Part shown: in pieces, positions 10,708 through 21,679 of the stretch
How the letters are laid out: every line of letters begins with the position of its first letter
Numbering within the stretch: position 1 is the stretch's first letter
From: Patescibacteria group bacterium UBA6164
GTDB lineage: Bacteria > Patescibacteriota > Gracilibacteria > BD1-5 > UBA6164
Direction: 5' to 3'
DNA: 32,046 nucleotides
NCBI GenBank assembly: GCA_002422305.1
Contig: DIUG01000038.1
Span: 1 to 32,046, forward strand
Position numbers and translations under genes: made by a program
The notes under the pieces: generated by a model
Seen by the model: the letters and a program-made list of their open reading frames with translations, nothing else
What the model was told of the DNA's origin: nothing
Databases searched by the model: none

Positions 10708-10908
10708 TTAAACCTTATTAATGAAAATTTGTTACTATCAACTAAAATAAATTATTCAAAGGGCTAAAGCCCTCTGTTGACAAAATATTACACAAAAGTG
10801 AAAATCAGTTTGTTAACAGAGGGCTTTAGCCCTTTGTTATATTAAGCTATTATCTTAATTAAATATATTCTCAGATGATAGTAATGAAAATTTTAGAATA
10901 TAAAAAAA
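10708..10908. repeat. Left direct repeat of the island (znuB 3' end), split by a MITE
   Basis: Bases 10708-10730 match 19099-19121, and 10886-10908 continue the match up to 19137 (one A fewer in an A run). Together they rebuild the 39-bp znuB 3' end found intact at 19099-19137. The MITE at 10731-10885 separates the halves and duplicated 8 bases. This copy codes for nothing and marks the left junction of the inserted restriction island. Confidence 0.85.
10731..10885. mobile_element. Palindromic MITE, copy 1 (loop orientation A)
   Basis: A non-coding 155-bp element. The right terminal repeat is TCAGATGATAGTAA; the left end TTACTATCAACTAA has decayed at three positions. Inside, two 22-bp arms (10757-10778 and 10815-10836) are exact inverted repeats, and each holds its own small hairpin AGGGCT-AA-AGCCCT. 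They enclose a 36-bp loop (10779-10814). The target duplication GAAAATTT is at 10723-10730 and 10886-10893. No transposase is encoded, so it moved in trans. It may also end transcription after htrA. Confidence 0.85.
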
Positions 10909-10926
10909 TAGTAAAATCACTCAAGC

Positions 10927-10954
10927 TTGATAATTTTCACCTTTTCCATATACT
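10927..10954 (+). promoter_or_regulatory. Promoter of the restriction island operon
   Basis: TTGATA (10927-10932), a 16-base spacer and TATACT (10949-10954) lie 28 bases upstream of the mod ATG. It is the only clear promoter for the six co-directed island genes. Confidence 0.5.
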
Positions 10955-10982
10955 CCTTTAAATATTTTTAATTTTAAAATTT

Positions 10983-12869
10983 ATGACTAAAAAAGATTTT
11001 ACAAACTCACCAAATATAACTGAAACTGAAATTTTGGAACTAAAAAAATTATTTCCAAAATTTTTTAGTGAATGAGAGTTTAATTTAGAATGATTTAGAG
11101 ATTATCTAAACTGACAAACTACAAATGATAAAGAGTTTTATCGTTTTGAATGGACTTGAAAACAAGAGTCAAAAATGATTGCAAACAAACCAACTAAAAA
11201 CACACTTTTGCCTGATGAGGTAAATTCAAAAGATTGGGACACAACTGAAAATATTTTTATAGAGTGAGATAATCTTGAAGTTTTGAAACTACTTCAAAAT
11301 AAATATTTTGGTCAAATAAAAATGATTTATATTGATCCTCCATATAACAAAGACAAAGATTTTGTTTATAAAGATACTTGGAAAGATAGTTTAGAAGATT
11401 ATTTACTTCAAACATGACAAGTTGATGAAGATGGAGAAACTACAACCCAAAAAGAAACTACTTGAAGAAAACACTCTAATTGGTTAAATATGATTTATCC
11501 AAGACTTTTGCTGGCTAGAAGATTACTCAAAGAAGATTGAGTGATTTTTGTAAGTATTGATGATGATGAAGTTCATAATCTAAGAAAAGTTATGGATGAA
11601 ATTTTTTGAGAGGATAATTTTTTGGCTGAATTTGTTTGGAATTGAAAAAGTGGAGCTGAAGATGACTGAAATATAAGAAATAATAAGGAATATATTATTT
11701 CTTATTGTAAGGAATTACCAACTTTTGATGTATGATTAGATATTAAAAAAGATGAAAAATTTATATATTATGATGAAAATAAAAAAGATTATTATAAAAG
11801 GCAACTTTTAAGGAAATGGTGAGATAATAGTAAAAGAGAAGATAGACCAAATTTATATTATTCTATTATTGATGATAATTGAAAAGAGTTTTTTCCAACT
11901 TTACCAAATTGAGAAGATTGATGTTGGAGGTGGTGAAAAGAAAAAATGGAAAAAGCTATTAAAAATTGAATTATAGAGTTTGTTAAAAATTGAAGATATG
12001 AAGCTTATGAAAAAATTTATCAATCTGATGAAACTAGAAAAAATAAAAAATTCCAAAGTTTATTATTAGATGTATGACAAACAGCAGACTGAACTAAAGA
12101 AATAAAAAATATTTTTGATGACAAAATTTTTGATAGACCAAAACCTTCAACACTTATAAATCATTTTATAAAAATCTCTAATGTAAAAGAAAACGATATA
12201 ATTCTAGATTTTTTTGCTTGATCTTGAACTACAGCACATGCAGTTATGGAGTTAAACAAAGAAGATAGTTGAAATAGAAAATTTATTTGTGTGCAATTAC
12301 CAGAAAAAACTGATAAAAATTCAGTTGCAAATAAAGAGTGATATGAATTTATTTCTCAAATTACAAGAGAAAGAATTAAAAGAGCATGAGAGAAAATAAA
12401 AAATGAAATCGTAGGGAACGATGGCCATCATTCCCTACTAGATATATGATTTAGAGCTTTCAAATTATCTGAGAGTAATTTTAAATATATGTCTGAAAAA
12501 TATGAAATAAATGAAAATACTGATTTAGAACAAATAGAGTTATTAATGCAAAAAGAAATTGAAGAGTCTTGACTTGTAGAGTGAAGAAGTGATTATGATG
12601 TGATTTATGAATTAATTATTAGGGAGTGATATAGTTTTAATTCTAAAATTGAAAAACAAGAATTTTGAATTTATAAAATCATAGATACAAATGAAAATTT
12701 TTTCTATTTTATAACTGAAACAAAAACTGATGAAGAATTACAAAAATTTATAAAAACAAATCTATCAATAGTTGATAAGAAAAATATAAGTCTTTTTGCT
12801 TTAGAAGAAAAACTAAATGAAAGCCAAAGAGTTACTTTGAGTAGTTATTTTAAGTTGGTTAATTTGTAA
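10983..12869 (+). CDS. mod: Type III restriction-modification DNA methyltransferase (Mod)
   Basis: A 628-aa N6-adenine methyltransferase of the beta arrangement: catalytic motif IV DPPYN at 118-122 comes before SAM-binding motif I FAGSGTT at 411-417, with the target recognition region between. The SNWLNMIYPRLLLARRLL block and length match EcoP15I-type Mod. It reads asymmetric sites, methylates one strand to protect self DNA and is needed with Res for cleavage. First gene of the island operon; OLD nuclease begins 5 bases after its stop. UGA(Gly) is used freely, so the gene is adapted to the host code. A 28-bp imperfect palindrome lies in its C-terminal part (12411-12438). No simple repeat for phase switching is present. 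Confidence 0.9.
12411..12438. repeat. 28-bp near-perfect palindrome inside mod
   Basis: GTAGGGAA at 12411-12418 mirrors TTCCCTAC at 12431-12438, with GATGGCCATC between and one mismatched pair. It is unusually GC-rich for this genome and keeps the frame, encoding part of IVGNDGHHSLLD. It may be a small inserted palindromic repeat or a mod operator. Confidence 0.6.
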
Positions 12870-12874
12870 AAAAT

Positions 12875-14605
12875 ATGTCAAAAGTTAGAATTAATTCATT
12901 AAAAGTAAAAAATTATCGTTCTTTTTGAGAAGAACAAAGTTTTGAGTTTCCATGAGAAGATTATAAAAAACCAGTTGCAATAATTGGTTATAACAATGCT
13001 TGAAAAACAAATTTAATGAATTGTATTTTATACTGAATTTGAGAAAAATTTGTTTCAGAAAATACATTTGAAAAACATGATTTACATAATTTAGATTATA
13101 AAAATCATATTTTAATAAAAAGCCAATTGAATTGATCAATATATTGACAAATAGAAAAATATTGAAAAACTTATGATCAAACTATTTGATGAGATTATGA
13201 AATAAAAACAGAAATTAAAGATAATGAATTAAGAAGTGAATGAACTTCATTTTTTTGAAAAAATAAACACTATAATATTTTTTATATAAATTTTCATAAA
13301 ATTAAAGATGAAATATCTACTAAAAAATCAAGTTGGTGAAATCTAAACTCATTTTTAGCAAAACATATTGATAAACTTGTGAAAGAAGATGTGGAAATGC
13401 AAAAAAGAAAAAATGATTTTAAAAATGAAGTTGAAAATGCTACAAAAAAAGTTTTAAATTGAAGTAAAAATAATTGATCTAAACTTTCTACTTTTATAGA
13501 AAATATAAAACTAAATTATCAACATAATTTAAGAAATATAGCTTGTGAAATAGATTTTTGACTACCTGATTATGAAGATATATTTTTACAAATGATGTTT
13601 AAAGTATGATTAAATGGAGAAAAAGAAAAATTAGTTCCTATAGATCATTTTTGAGATTGATATATTTCAATGTTTGTAATGGCAGTTATTCAAGCTATTG
13701 CAGGAGAAAAAACAAAAGATCAATGTTTGTTTTTATTTGAAGAACCAGAAAGTTTTTTACATGAAAATCATCAAGAATATTTTTATAAAATGGTTTTATG
13801 TAAATTATCTGAAAATCATCAAGTAATTTATACAACTCATTCAGATAAAATGATTGATATTTTTGATACAAGATGACTAATAAGGCTAGAATATAATGAA
13901 GAAACACAACAAACAGAAAAAAAATACCCACAAGAAAAACAAAGTTTAGATTTTATAGAAAAAATAAAAGAAGAAAATACTTGATTAGTTAATGAAATAA
14001 AAGATTTTAATAATTACATAAAAATGATTGAACCAAATCTAAATAAGATTTTGTTTAGTAAAAAAGTGATTTTAGTTGAATGACCAAATGATTTACTTGT
14101 TTATAAATATTTAATAGAACAAAAAGCAAAAAATTTTTGACATGATGAGAGTTTTTCAAAAGCATATTTAAATTTTCATAATATTGCTATTATTCCTCAT
14201 CATTGAAAAGCAACAGCTTGGATTTTAATTGAATTATGTAAAAAGATTTGACTAGATTATTTTGTTATAAATGATTGGGATTTTGATGATGAAACTTTAT
14301 TCGATAGTTTATCAAAATACGAAACAGAAGAAGAAATGAAAAATTGAAGTGAATATATTTCTGAAATTGATAGTAATAAAAAATGAATGATAACAACTAA
14401 TTGGAAACTTATAAATAAAGCCTGAAAAGAAAAAATTCATTTTAATGTAAAAAAATTAGAAAGTTTAATTTGATATAATTCAAATGATAAAAATCCAAGT
14501 AAAATATGGGAAAAAATAACCGATTCAAGTTTTAAAATTGATGAAAAAATATTTCCAAAATCTTTAGAGAAATTTTTAGAACTTAAACAACAAACTAATT
14601 TATAA
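12875..14605 (+). CDS. OLD-family ATP-dependent nuclease (ATPase + Toprim)
   Basis: A 576-aa protein. The N-terminal ABC-type ATPase has Walker A GYNNAGKTN at 38-46 and the Walker B-like LFEEPESFLHENHQ near 287-300, then TTHSDKM (H-loop). The C-terminal Toprim nuclease domain starts with KVILVEGPNDLLVY (conserved Glu402) and has the acidic NDWDFDDE near 465-472. This is the OLD family, which includes GajA of Gabija (similar length) and phage P2 Old. No GajB-type helicase is adjacent, so Gabija is not supported. Sitting between mod and res in the same operon, it is likely an accessory anti-phage nuclease. Confidence 0.85.
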
Positions 14606-14619
14606 TTAAAACTTAACTC

Positions 14620-15420
14620 ATGGAAAAAAATAATAATATTACACTTTTTGATTATAAAAATATCAAAGTTAGAACAGTTATCATTGATGGTGATGTTTGG
14701 TTTGTAGCAAAAGATGTTTGTGATGTTTTAGAACTCACAAATCCAACAGAGGCAATAAAAACATTGTCAGATAAAATGAAAATGACTTTGGAATGAAAAG
14801 AAAGCATCCTAAGGATTACTGAGGATCCTAATACAGTAAGAATATTACTGATCTCTGAGCCATGAATGTATAAACTTGTTTTTAAATCAAGAAAACCTGA
14901 AGCAGAAAAGTTTAGTGAATGGGTAGTAAGTGAGGTTTTGCCAACTATTAGAAAAACTTGAAGTTATGGAACTACAAAATCTTTAAGTCCTATGATGATG
15001 AGATTTAGTTTGAATTCAAAACAAAATAGTACTCTTGGATATTGGTCTATGCTAAATAAATTAGTTGAACTTTTTGCACTACCTTTAGAACACAATTGAT
15101 TTGAATTACCAGAAAATATTATTCCTGATATTAGTACATGAATATTATTTAACAAATACATAAAAGATAAATGATATAATCCAGAAAAAATTTGTAAAAC
15201 TTATACTCATATATATCCAGATTGAAGAGAAATACCTTGAGTTAGACAGTATCCAGACTCATTATATCCACTTTTTACAGAGTGGTTTCAAAAAGAATGG
15301 TTAGCAAAAAGATGTGCAAAATATATTATTGAAAGAACAGATGATCATGTATTACCTTATTTACAAAACACATTTCCTAATGTTATTGAGTATAAAGAAA
15401 AGAAAAGGTTAGAAAATTAA
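14620..15420 (+). CDS. BRO-N domain protein (phage antirepressor-like)
   Basis: A 266-aa protein. Residues 1-110 are a BRO-N domain: VRTVIIDGDVWFVAKDVCDVL, then LTNPTEAIKTL, LISEPGMYKLVFKSRKPEAE and FSEWVVSEVLPTIRKTGSYG. The domain binds DNA and is common in phage antirepressors and large DNA viruses. The C-terminal 150 residues are unrecognised. BRO-type genes are frequent passengers of restriction clusters, where they may regulate the operon. Here it lies 14 bases after the OLD gene. UGA(Gly) codons are present. Confidence 0.85.
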
Positions 15421-15430
15421 GCTAAAAATG

Positions 15431-15455
15431 AGTTGTAAAGGATTACTTTACAACT
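15431..15455 (+). other. Hairpin after the BRO-N gene
   Basis: AGTTGTAAAG (15431-15440) pairs perfectly with CTTTACAACT (15446-15455) over a 5-base loop. No T run follows, so it is not a standard terminator. It may partly uncouple the first three island genes from the last three, or protect an mRNA end. Confidence 0.45.
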
Positions 15456-15497
15456 GAAGATATTTCAAAATAATTTAATTATTAATTTAAAAACTAT

Positions 15498-15719
15498 ATG
15501 AAAAGCTATATATTTTTACAAACATTTTGAGAATATAATGATGAAGATGAAATGTTAGAACAATCAAATTTTCTCTGAATAACTTCTTGAGAAAATGAAA
15601 AAGAAGCATTTGAAAACTTAAAAAATCAATTTGATTATCTTTGACATAGTTGAGATGAAGAAAATTATGTTTGTTTTGAATTAGTTAATGATAAATACAA
15701 AATTTTTACTTTGAAATAA
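15498..15719 (+). CDS. Small acidic protein, unknown
   Basis: A 73-aa acidic protein beginning MKSYIFLQTFGEYNDED and ending NDKYKIFTLK. It reads through five UGA(Gly) codons, so it is invisible under the standard code. The alternation of short strands with acidic stretches suggests a small alpha/beta fold; I recognise no family. It lies in the island between the BRO-N gene and the CxC protein. Small acidic proteins in defence islands include anti-restriction DNA mimics and toxin partners, but nothing here proves either. Confidence 0.65.
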
Positions 15720-15767
15720 TTTTAATTTTTCCTAGAAAATAAATATTTAATTTTTAATTACAAAATT

Positions 15768-16349
15768 ATGTTTTTAACAAATTTTTGACTTAAATATCCT
15801 GAACTTGCAGAAAAAGAAACTAGAATACTCACTATTTTACAAGAACATGATAATCTTTCAGAATGAGATTATGTTATTCAAGAAATGTATTGTACAGATC
15901 CGAAATGTGATTGTCAAAAAGTAAGTTTTAATATAATATGACCAAATAAAGAAATTTATTACTTAGATTATTGATTTGAAAAAGTAGAATATTATATAAA
16001 ATGGTGAATTTGAGACAAAGAATTAGCAAAAGAAATGTCTTGATTAAGTGTAAATACTTTTAGTTGAGATATAGAAGATAATAGAAAAATGTTTGAAAGT
16101 ATGAAACGGGTTTTAGAAGATAAAAAGTATGTAGATAGATTAAAAAAACATTATCAACTTATGAAAGAAGAGGTTGAGTGATATAAAGATCCATTTGTTA
16201 ATGATGATTTTATATTTTTAGATGATGTTGATGATAAAAATATTTTTGATATAAATAAATCTCAAGGCTTACAAAATAAAATATTAAAAGAGAGAAAAAA
16301 GAAAAAATTAGCAAAAAAACAAAAACAAATAAATAGAAAAAAGAAATAA
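15768..16349 (+). CDS. Unknown protein with C-x4-C-x-C motif
   Basis: A 193-aa protein of unnamed function. A metal-binding-like cluster YCTDPKCDCQKV lies near residues 44-55, in a beta-rich part that continues VSFNIIG and YYLDYGFEKVEYY. Residues 75-150 are helical and charged. The tail is extremely basic (KERKKKKLAKKQKQINRKKK), suggesting nucleic-acid contact. The DPxCDC motif recalls uncharacterised proteins that carry a similar cluster next to SEC-C-like zinc sites, but I cannot assign it firmly. It is 26 bases upstream of res in the same operon. Confidence 0.65.
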
Positions 16350-16375
16350 AATTTACAAAAATAATACTCTAAAAT

Positions 16376-19102
16376 ATGAAAATACAATTTGATTCAAATC
16401 AAGATTACCAACTAGAAGCAATAAATAGTATTGTAGATATTTTTGCTTGATCTTCAAAAATTATTCCATGATTTAGGATGAGACGAGGAGATAGTTTTGA
16501 TGTAGTAAAAAATATTATTGATTTAGATGAATCTACTATTTTGAAAAATTTAAATCAGATTCAAGAAAAAAATAATCTTTCAATAACAAATGATATAAAA
16601 AACTTTTCTATAGAAATGGAAACTTGAACTTGAAAAACTTATGTGTTTTTAAGAACTATTTTTGAACTAAATGAAAAATATGGATTATCTAAATTCATTA
16701 TAATTGTTCCCTCAGTAGCAATTAGAGCCTGAACTATTAAAAATTTAGAAATAACTCGTGAACATTTTAGAGGTTTATATCCAAATGTTCACCTAAATTA
16801 TTTTGAATATGATAGTTCTAAAATAAATAAAATAAAACATTTTTGTGAATGAACTTGATTACAAATTATGATTATTACTTCAAGTGCTTTTGTATGAGAT
16901 AATAAAATTATTAACCAAGAAAAAAGAGATGAGATTTGATCAAAATCACTTTTAGAACAAATAGCAGAAATTAATCCTATTTTAGTTATAGATGAACCTC
17001 AAAGTGTAGAATGAGTAGAAACTAAAAAGAAAATTAAAGATTTCAACCCTCTATTTACTTTAAGATATTCAGCAACTCATAGAACAGAATATTCGTTTGT
17101 TTATAAACTTTCACCTTTTGAAGCATATCAAAAGTGACTTGTTAAACAAGTATGAGTTTTATGAATTACTTGAAGTAGTGATTCTAATATTCCAAGTATA
17201 GAAGTTGTAGATATTTGACATGATAATAAATGAAAATTAGAAGTTAAACTAAATCTAGTCTCAATTGATAGTAAAAATACTATAAAAACTATTTCAAAAA
17301 AACTAAAACCAGATCTAAAAAATTGTAGCCTTGAAGCAAAATCTTGAAATTCAGTTTATAGATGATTATTTATAGAAAAAATAACAATAGAAGAAGTAAG
17401 TATAACTTGATGAATAGTTTTAAAAAAATGAGAAACAACATCAAAACAAAACATTGATATAATTAAACTTCAAATAGATAAAGCAATAGAAAAACATTTT
17501 CAAAAAAGAGAAGAACTAAAAACTCACTGAATTAAACCATTATGTCTATTTTTTATAGATAAAGTTTGATATTTTTTAGATTGATTACTTACTCCAGAAG
17601 AGAAAGATTTAGAATGATATATTAGAAAATACTTTGAAAATAAATTGAAGGATTATTTATGAGAGGATGAAAAAGATTTAACAAAATATTATAAATATTA
17701 TTTTGCATCAAAAACTAATTCTAAAACATGAAAGCAAGAGTTTAAGGATGAATTAAAAAATAATGAACAAGATAAAAAACTAGAAAAAGAAGCATATGAT
17801 CTTATAATGAAGTCAAAAGAAAAACTTATTTCATTTGAAGAACCTACTGAATTTATTTTTTCTCATAGTGCATTAAAAGAATGATGGGATAATCCTAATG
17901 TTTTTACTATTTGTACTTTAAGAAATACTCAGTCAGATATTAGAAAAAGACAAGAAATTTGAAGATGAATGAGATTAGCAGTAAAACAAGATTGACAAAG
18001 AGAATTTAGTAAAGAATTAAATAAACTTTCTGTTGTGGTAAATGAATCTTATGAAGATTTTGTTACAAATTATCAAAGAGATTTAGAAGATAACTATTGA
18101 TATTCAAGTTCTGATTCAAAAAATATTGCAGATAACATTTCAAATGAAGAAAAAATTCAGTCTTTTAAACTTATTGAAGAAAATATAAAAAATGATAGTT
18201 TTAAAAACTTTTGGAACTCAATAAATAAAAAAACTTTCTTTTATGTGAATTTTAAAGAAGAAGATTTAATTAAAAATTCAATAGATAAAATTAATGAAAG
18301 TATATCTACTTATCAAATTCAATGACAAAACTATAATATATGAGAAGTTAAAATGGTTTATGATGAAGAATCTAAAAAATTTAAATCTCTTGAGCTTGAT
18401 TATGCAAGAAAAGAATTAAAAAATACCTATAAAATAGATTCTATTATTAAATTATTTACAGAAGAATTACCATTATCTAAAAAAGTAATATTTGAAATTT
18501 TTAAATGAATAAATATTGATATAAAAAAGACTTTACTAAAAAATCCTATAATGTTTGTAAAAGAAATTTCAAAAATTATCAATTATGTAAAATCTAATCT
18601 TGAGTCAAATAAAGATAATATTAAATATTATTTATCTGATGAAACTTATAATTATGAAGTTATTTTTATAGATAAAGAAATTAAACTAGACACTTCAAAA
18701 AAATGAGTTGTTTCTACTATTTGATTAAATCAAAAGTGTAAATCTCTATATGAAAAATTAAATATTGATTCTAATGTTGAAAGAGATTTTGTTGATAGAT
18801 TTGTAAATGATAGTAATGTATTGTTTTTCTTTAAAATTCCTAGTCAAAAATTTCAAATTAAAACACCCATATGAAATTATTCTCCTGATTGGTGAGTTAT
18901 TATAAAAAATTGACAAAAAAATGAGATTCATTTTGTAATAGAAAACAAATGAACTACTTCATGGGAACAATTGAAAGAGGTTGAGCAAAATAAAATTTTT
19001 TGTACTAGAATACACTTTGATACACTAAAAACTAATGTAAAATATAATTATTTTGATAATTATGATAAATTTAGAAATGAGTATAGTGAGATTTTAGGTT
19101 AA
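16376..19102 (+). CDS. res: Type III restriction endonuclease subunit (Res)
   Basis: A 908-aa SF2 helicase-nuclease. Walker A is in METGTGKTYV (about 81-90), motif II is the DEPQ variant at 206-209, motif III is LRYSATHRT, and motif VI GRGMR is near 529-533. The C-terminal PD-(D/E)xK nuclease has SPDWGVII (about 837) and VIENKG (about 853). These and the length match EcoP15I/EcoPI Res. It translocates with Mod and cuts DNA lacking methylation. Mod and Res are usually adjacent; here 3.5 kb of other genes separate them. The stop TAA (19100-19102) lies in the right direct repeat and overlaps the stop of convergent znuB. Confidence 0.9.
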
Positions 19103-19137
19103 ACCTTATTAATGAAAATTTTAGAATATAAAAAAAA
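19099..19137. repeat. Right direct repeat of the island (intact, within znuB 3' end)
   Basis: This 39-bp stretch is the last twelve codons and stop of znuB and is repeated, split by a MITE, at 10708-10908 beside htrA. Two copies in the same orientation around an 8.4-kb cargo are what site-specific or homology-based integration leaves. It also supplies the res stop codon. Confidence 0.85.
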
Positions 19138-19911
19138 TAAAATAAAAAATCATCATAATATTAATGTTATTATTCAGCTAGCAGAAATATCAAAATAATA
19201 TGATGAAAATATTCAACCAATTACAGATATAAATGATATAATTTGAGCTATTATAATAGTAGATTTAAAACTTTTAGCTACTTGAGTAGAAATAATAACA
19301 GGTAAAATAATAAGTGATGATAAAAGTAAAATTCAAGTTATTTGAATTGAAATTGTTATAAGTAATGAAACAATTATCAAAAATATTATATTAATTAACT
19401 TTGTATTTATTCAAGAAGAAATAGCATTATCTTCATCATAAGTAGTTTTTAACAATGAATCTTTTATAAAAAATAAAACTATAAATATAAGAATTCAAAT
19501 AAATGATATTATATAAACATCTTGTCTAGAAACTAATACAATACTTCAAAAAAAATAAGATGAAATTCTAAGCATAAATTTACTATTCAAACTTATCATT
19601 ATTGCAACAATTGCTAAATTTAATGATAAAAATAATGATAAAACCATATCTCAAGAAAGTTTTTTTGTAAGTCTTAATCTTTCTATAATCAATGCTGAAA
19701 AAATAGAATATCATAATGTTACAAATATAGGAGAATATCAAGAAATTAATCATAAAATAATTCAAGTAAGTGAAGTATGTGCAAGTGTATCAGATATCAT
19801 AGTATATCTTCTAATAATTAAAAATACTCAAATAATAGGTCATAATATAGATAATATTATTCATACTATAAAAGCATTTTGCATAAAATTGTATTGAAAA
19901 ACTTCAAACAT
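19099..19911 (-). CDS. znuB: ZnuB-type metal ABC transporter permease
   Basis: A 270-aa permease with about seven to eight membrane helices. It has the family core RRYTMISDTLAHTSLTGIILG (helix with the substrate-facing His) and the later GILLLSSLIILPVIIST. It forms the membrane channel of a zinc or manganese importer with the ZnuC ATPase and ZnuA binding protein, encoded upstream. Many UGA(Gly) codons lie in helices. It starts 33 bases after znuC. The 3' end is the attachment target of the restriction island; the gene itself is complete. Its stop overlaps that of res with no terminator between them. Confidence 0.85.
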
Positions 19912-19944
19912 AATTTTTATATATAATTAAAGACTATTATAAAT

Positions 19945-20691
19945 TTAATTCAAAAATTCTACTTGTTGTTTAGTAAACATTTTTTTTATATTTAAAAGGT
20001 GTATTTCATCATCTCTACATTCATTACAACTATTTTTTCATACATACCAAAGTCTTTTTATTTTATCACCAATAAATTTTGTATCATGAGAAATTAAAAT
20101 AATTGTTATATTATGAACTTCATTCAAATGAGATAATAAATCATAAAAATGTTTTTGTGCAATTAAGTCTACTCAAGCAGTAGGTTCATCCATAATTATT
20201 ATATCAGGATTTGAAATTAAGGCCTTTGCAATCAAAACTCTTTGTTTTTGTCAACCAGATAAATCAGAAAATAAAGTATTAATAAAATCTTTCATATTTA
20301 CATGATTTAAAGCTTTTTCTATTGTTTCATATGAACAACTCTCTTTAAATGTACTTAAAAGTCATCATTTTACTTTATTTCACATTTTTACTATTTCTTT
20401 TACTGTGATAGGAACAATAGAATCAATTAATTGAGCTTTTTGAGAAATATATTCTATATTAATTTTATCTTGAGAAATATTATTTCATTTATCATCAAAC
20501 CAACTTATTTTTCAAAAACTCGGCTTTAAAATAGATAAAATTAATTTTACTAAGGTAGTTTTTCAAGTTCCATTAGATCAAAATATACCAATAAAATCTC
20601 ATTTAAATACTTCAATATTTAAATGAGAAAATATATTTTTTTTATTATCATAACTAAATTTTAGATCTTTTATATCAATAATTTTATTCAT
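19945..20691 (-). CDS. znuC: ZnuC-type metal ABC transporter ATPase
   Basis: A 248-aa single ABC domain: Walker A GSNGTGKTT near 38-46, signature LSGGQKQR, Walker B IIIMDEPTAG and the H-loop ISHDTKF. The tail has SCNECRDDEIH, a Cys/His cluster typical of ZnuC-like ATPases of metal uptake systems. It powers the ZnuB permease. It starts 4 bases after znuA and ends 33 before znuB, so it is translated from the same message. Zinc and manganese members cannot be told apart by the ATPase. Confidence 0.88.
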
Positions 20692-20695
20692 AATT

Positions 20696-21673
20696 TTATT
20701 TACATTCTAGTCAAATTTTTAATTGTTCTAAATTTTTTTCCATTATAGATATATAATTATCTCAAATAAATTCTTGTTCATTAGATAATGTTTCTAGAGG
20801 ATGAAGGTTTAAAACTTCTACTCAAGTTTCTTTTTTTATTGTATCAGAAAATTTACTAGAAACAAACTCTTCAGAAAATATATATTTTACTTTTTCTCTT
20901 CTAATTAGGTCTATAACTCAAGAAATATCTTTAGCAGATGGTTCTTCTTCTGGAGATATTCACATAATAGCATGTTGAGAAAAATTATAATCACGAGCTA
21001 AATATCAAAAAGCTTCATGAGAAGTTATTATTTCATATTTAGAACAATTAGATAAAACTTCACTATATTCATTATTTAATTGTTCTAAATTTTTAATTAT
21101 AGTTTTATCTAAATTAGTATATCATCTTTTTTCAAGTTCTAAAGCTAATATATTAGCCATTTCTAAATATATTTTTGGAGACAACCAAGTATGCGGATCT
21201 ATATTTCAATGTTCATGAGAATTTTCTTCTTTATGATCTTCATCCTCATGATCTTCATCTTCATTATTTTCAGAAAGATCTATAAGGTTTGACAATTTTT
21301 CACTAAGTAAAATTATTTTTTCATCTCATATATTTTCTATAAGTTTTTCTTCATAATGCTCTATTCAAAGTCAGTTCAATATTATTAAATCAGATTTTTG
21401 TAAATCTCACATTTGTCTTAAAGTCGGCTCATAATCATGTGGATCTCATCATGCAGGAACTAAATTAATTATATTTACATTATCTCATAAAAAAGATTTA
21501 GTCAAAAAATAAATAGGATAAAATGAAGTATAAATATTTTTATTTACTATTTTTTCAACTACATTATTTTCAATATCATTATTAATAAATTCTTGTTTAT
21601 CTCATTTTATTCAAGTATTATTACATCAAATTAAAATAAAAATGAAAACTAAAAAACTAAAGTATTTTTTCAT
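20696..21673 (-). CDS. znuA: ZnuA-type metal-binding lipoprotein
   Basis: A 325-aa lipoprotein: hydrophobic signal with lipobox LIGC, then a cluster A-1 (ZnuA/TroA) binding protein. Metal ligands are visible as His in DPHDYEPT, His in DPHTWLSPK, His in SHEAFGYLARDY and an acidic residue near EEFVSSKFSDT. Between the first and second lies an acidic His-rich loop (EDEDHEDEDHKEE, then NSHEHG), a feature of zinc-specific members, favouring zinc over manganese. It captures the metal for ZnuB/ZnuC. It starts 6 bases after the idi stop. Confidence 0.88.
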
Positions 21674-21679
21674 ATTTTT

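Noticed and set aside
10731..10885. CRISPR-like repeat or riboswitch
   Set aside because: Only two copies 11.5 kb apart with terminal inverted repeats and target duplications; a MITE explains it better.
10983..12869. Phase-variable mod gene
   Set aside because: Type III mod genes often carry simple repeats, but none is present here.
12875..14605. GajA of a Gabija system
   Set aside because: Domain order and length fit, but no UvrD-like GajB helicase is adjacent; left as OLD family.
15431..15455. Intrinsic terminator after the BRO-N gene
   Set aside because: The stem is good but no T run follows on either strand; kept as an unexplained hairpin.
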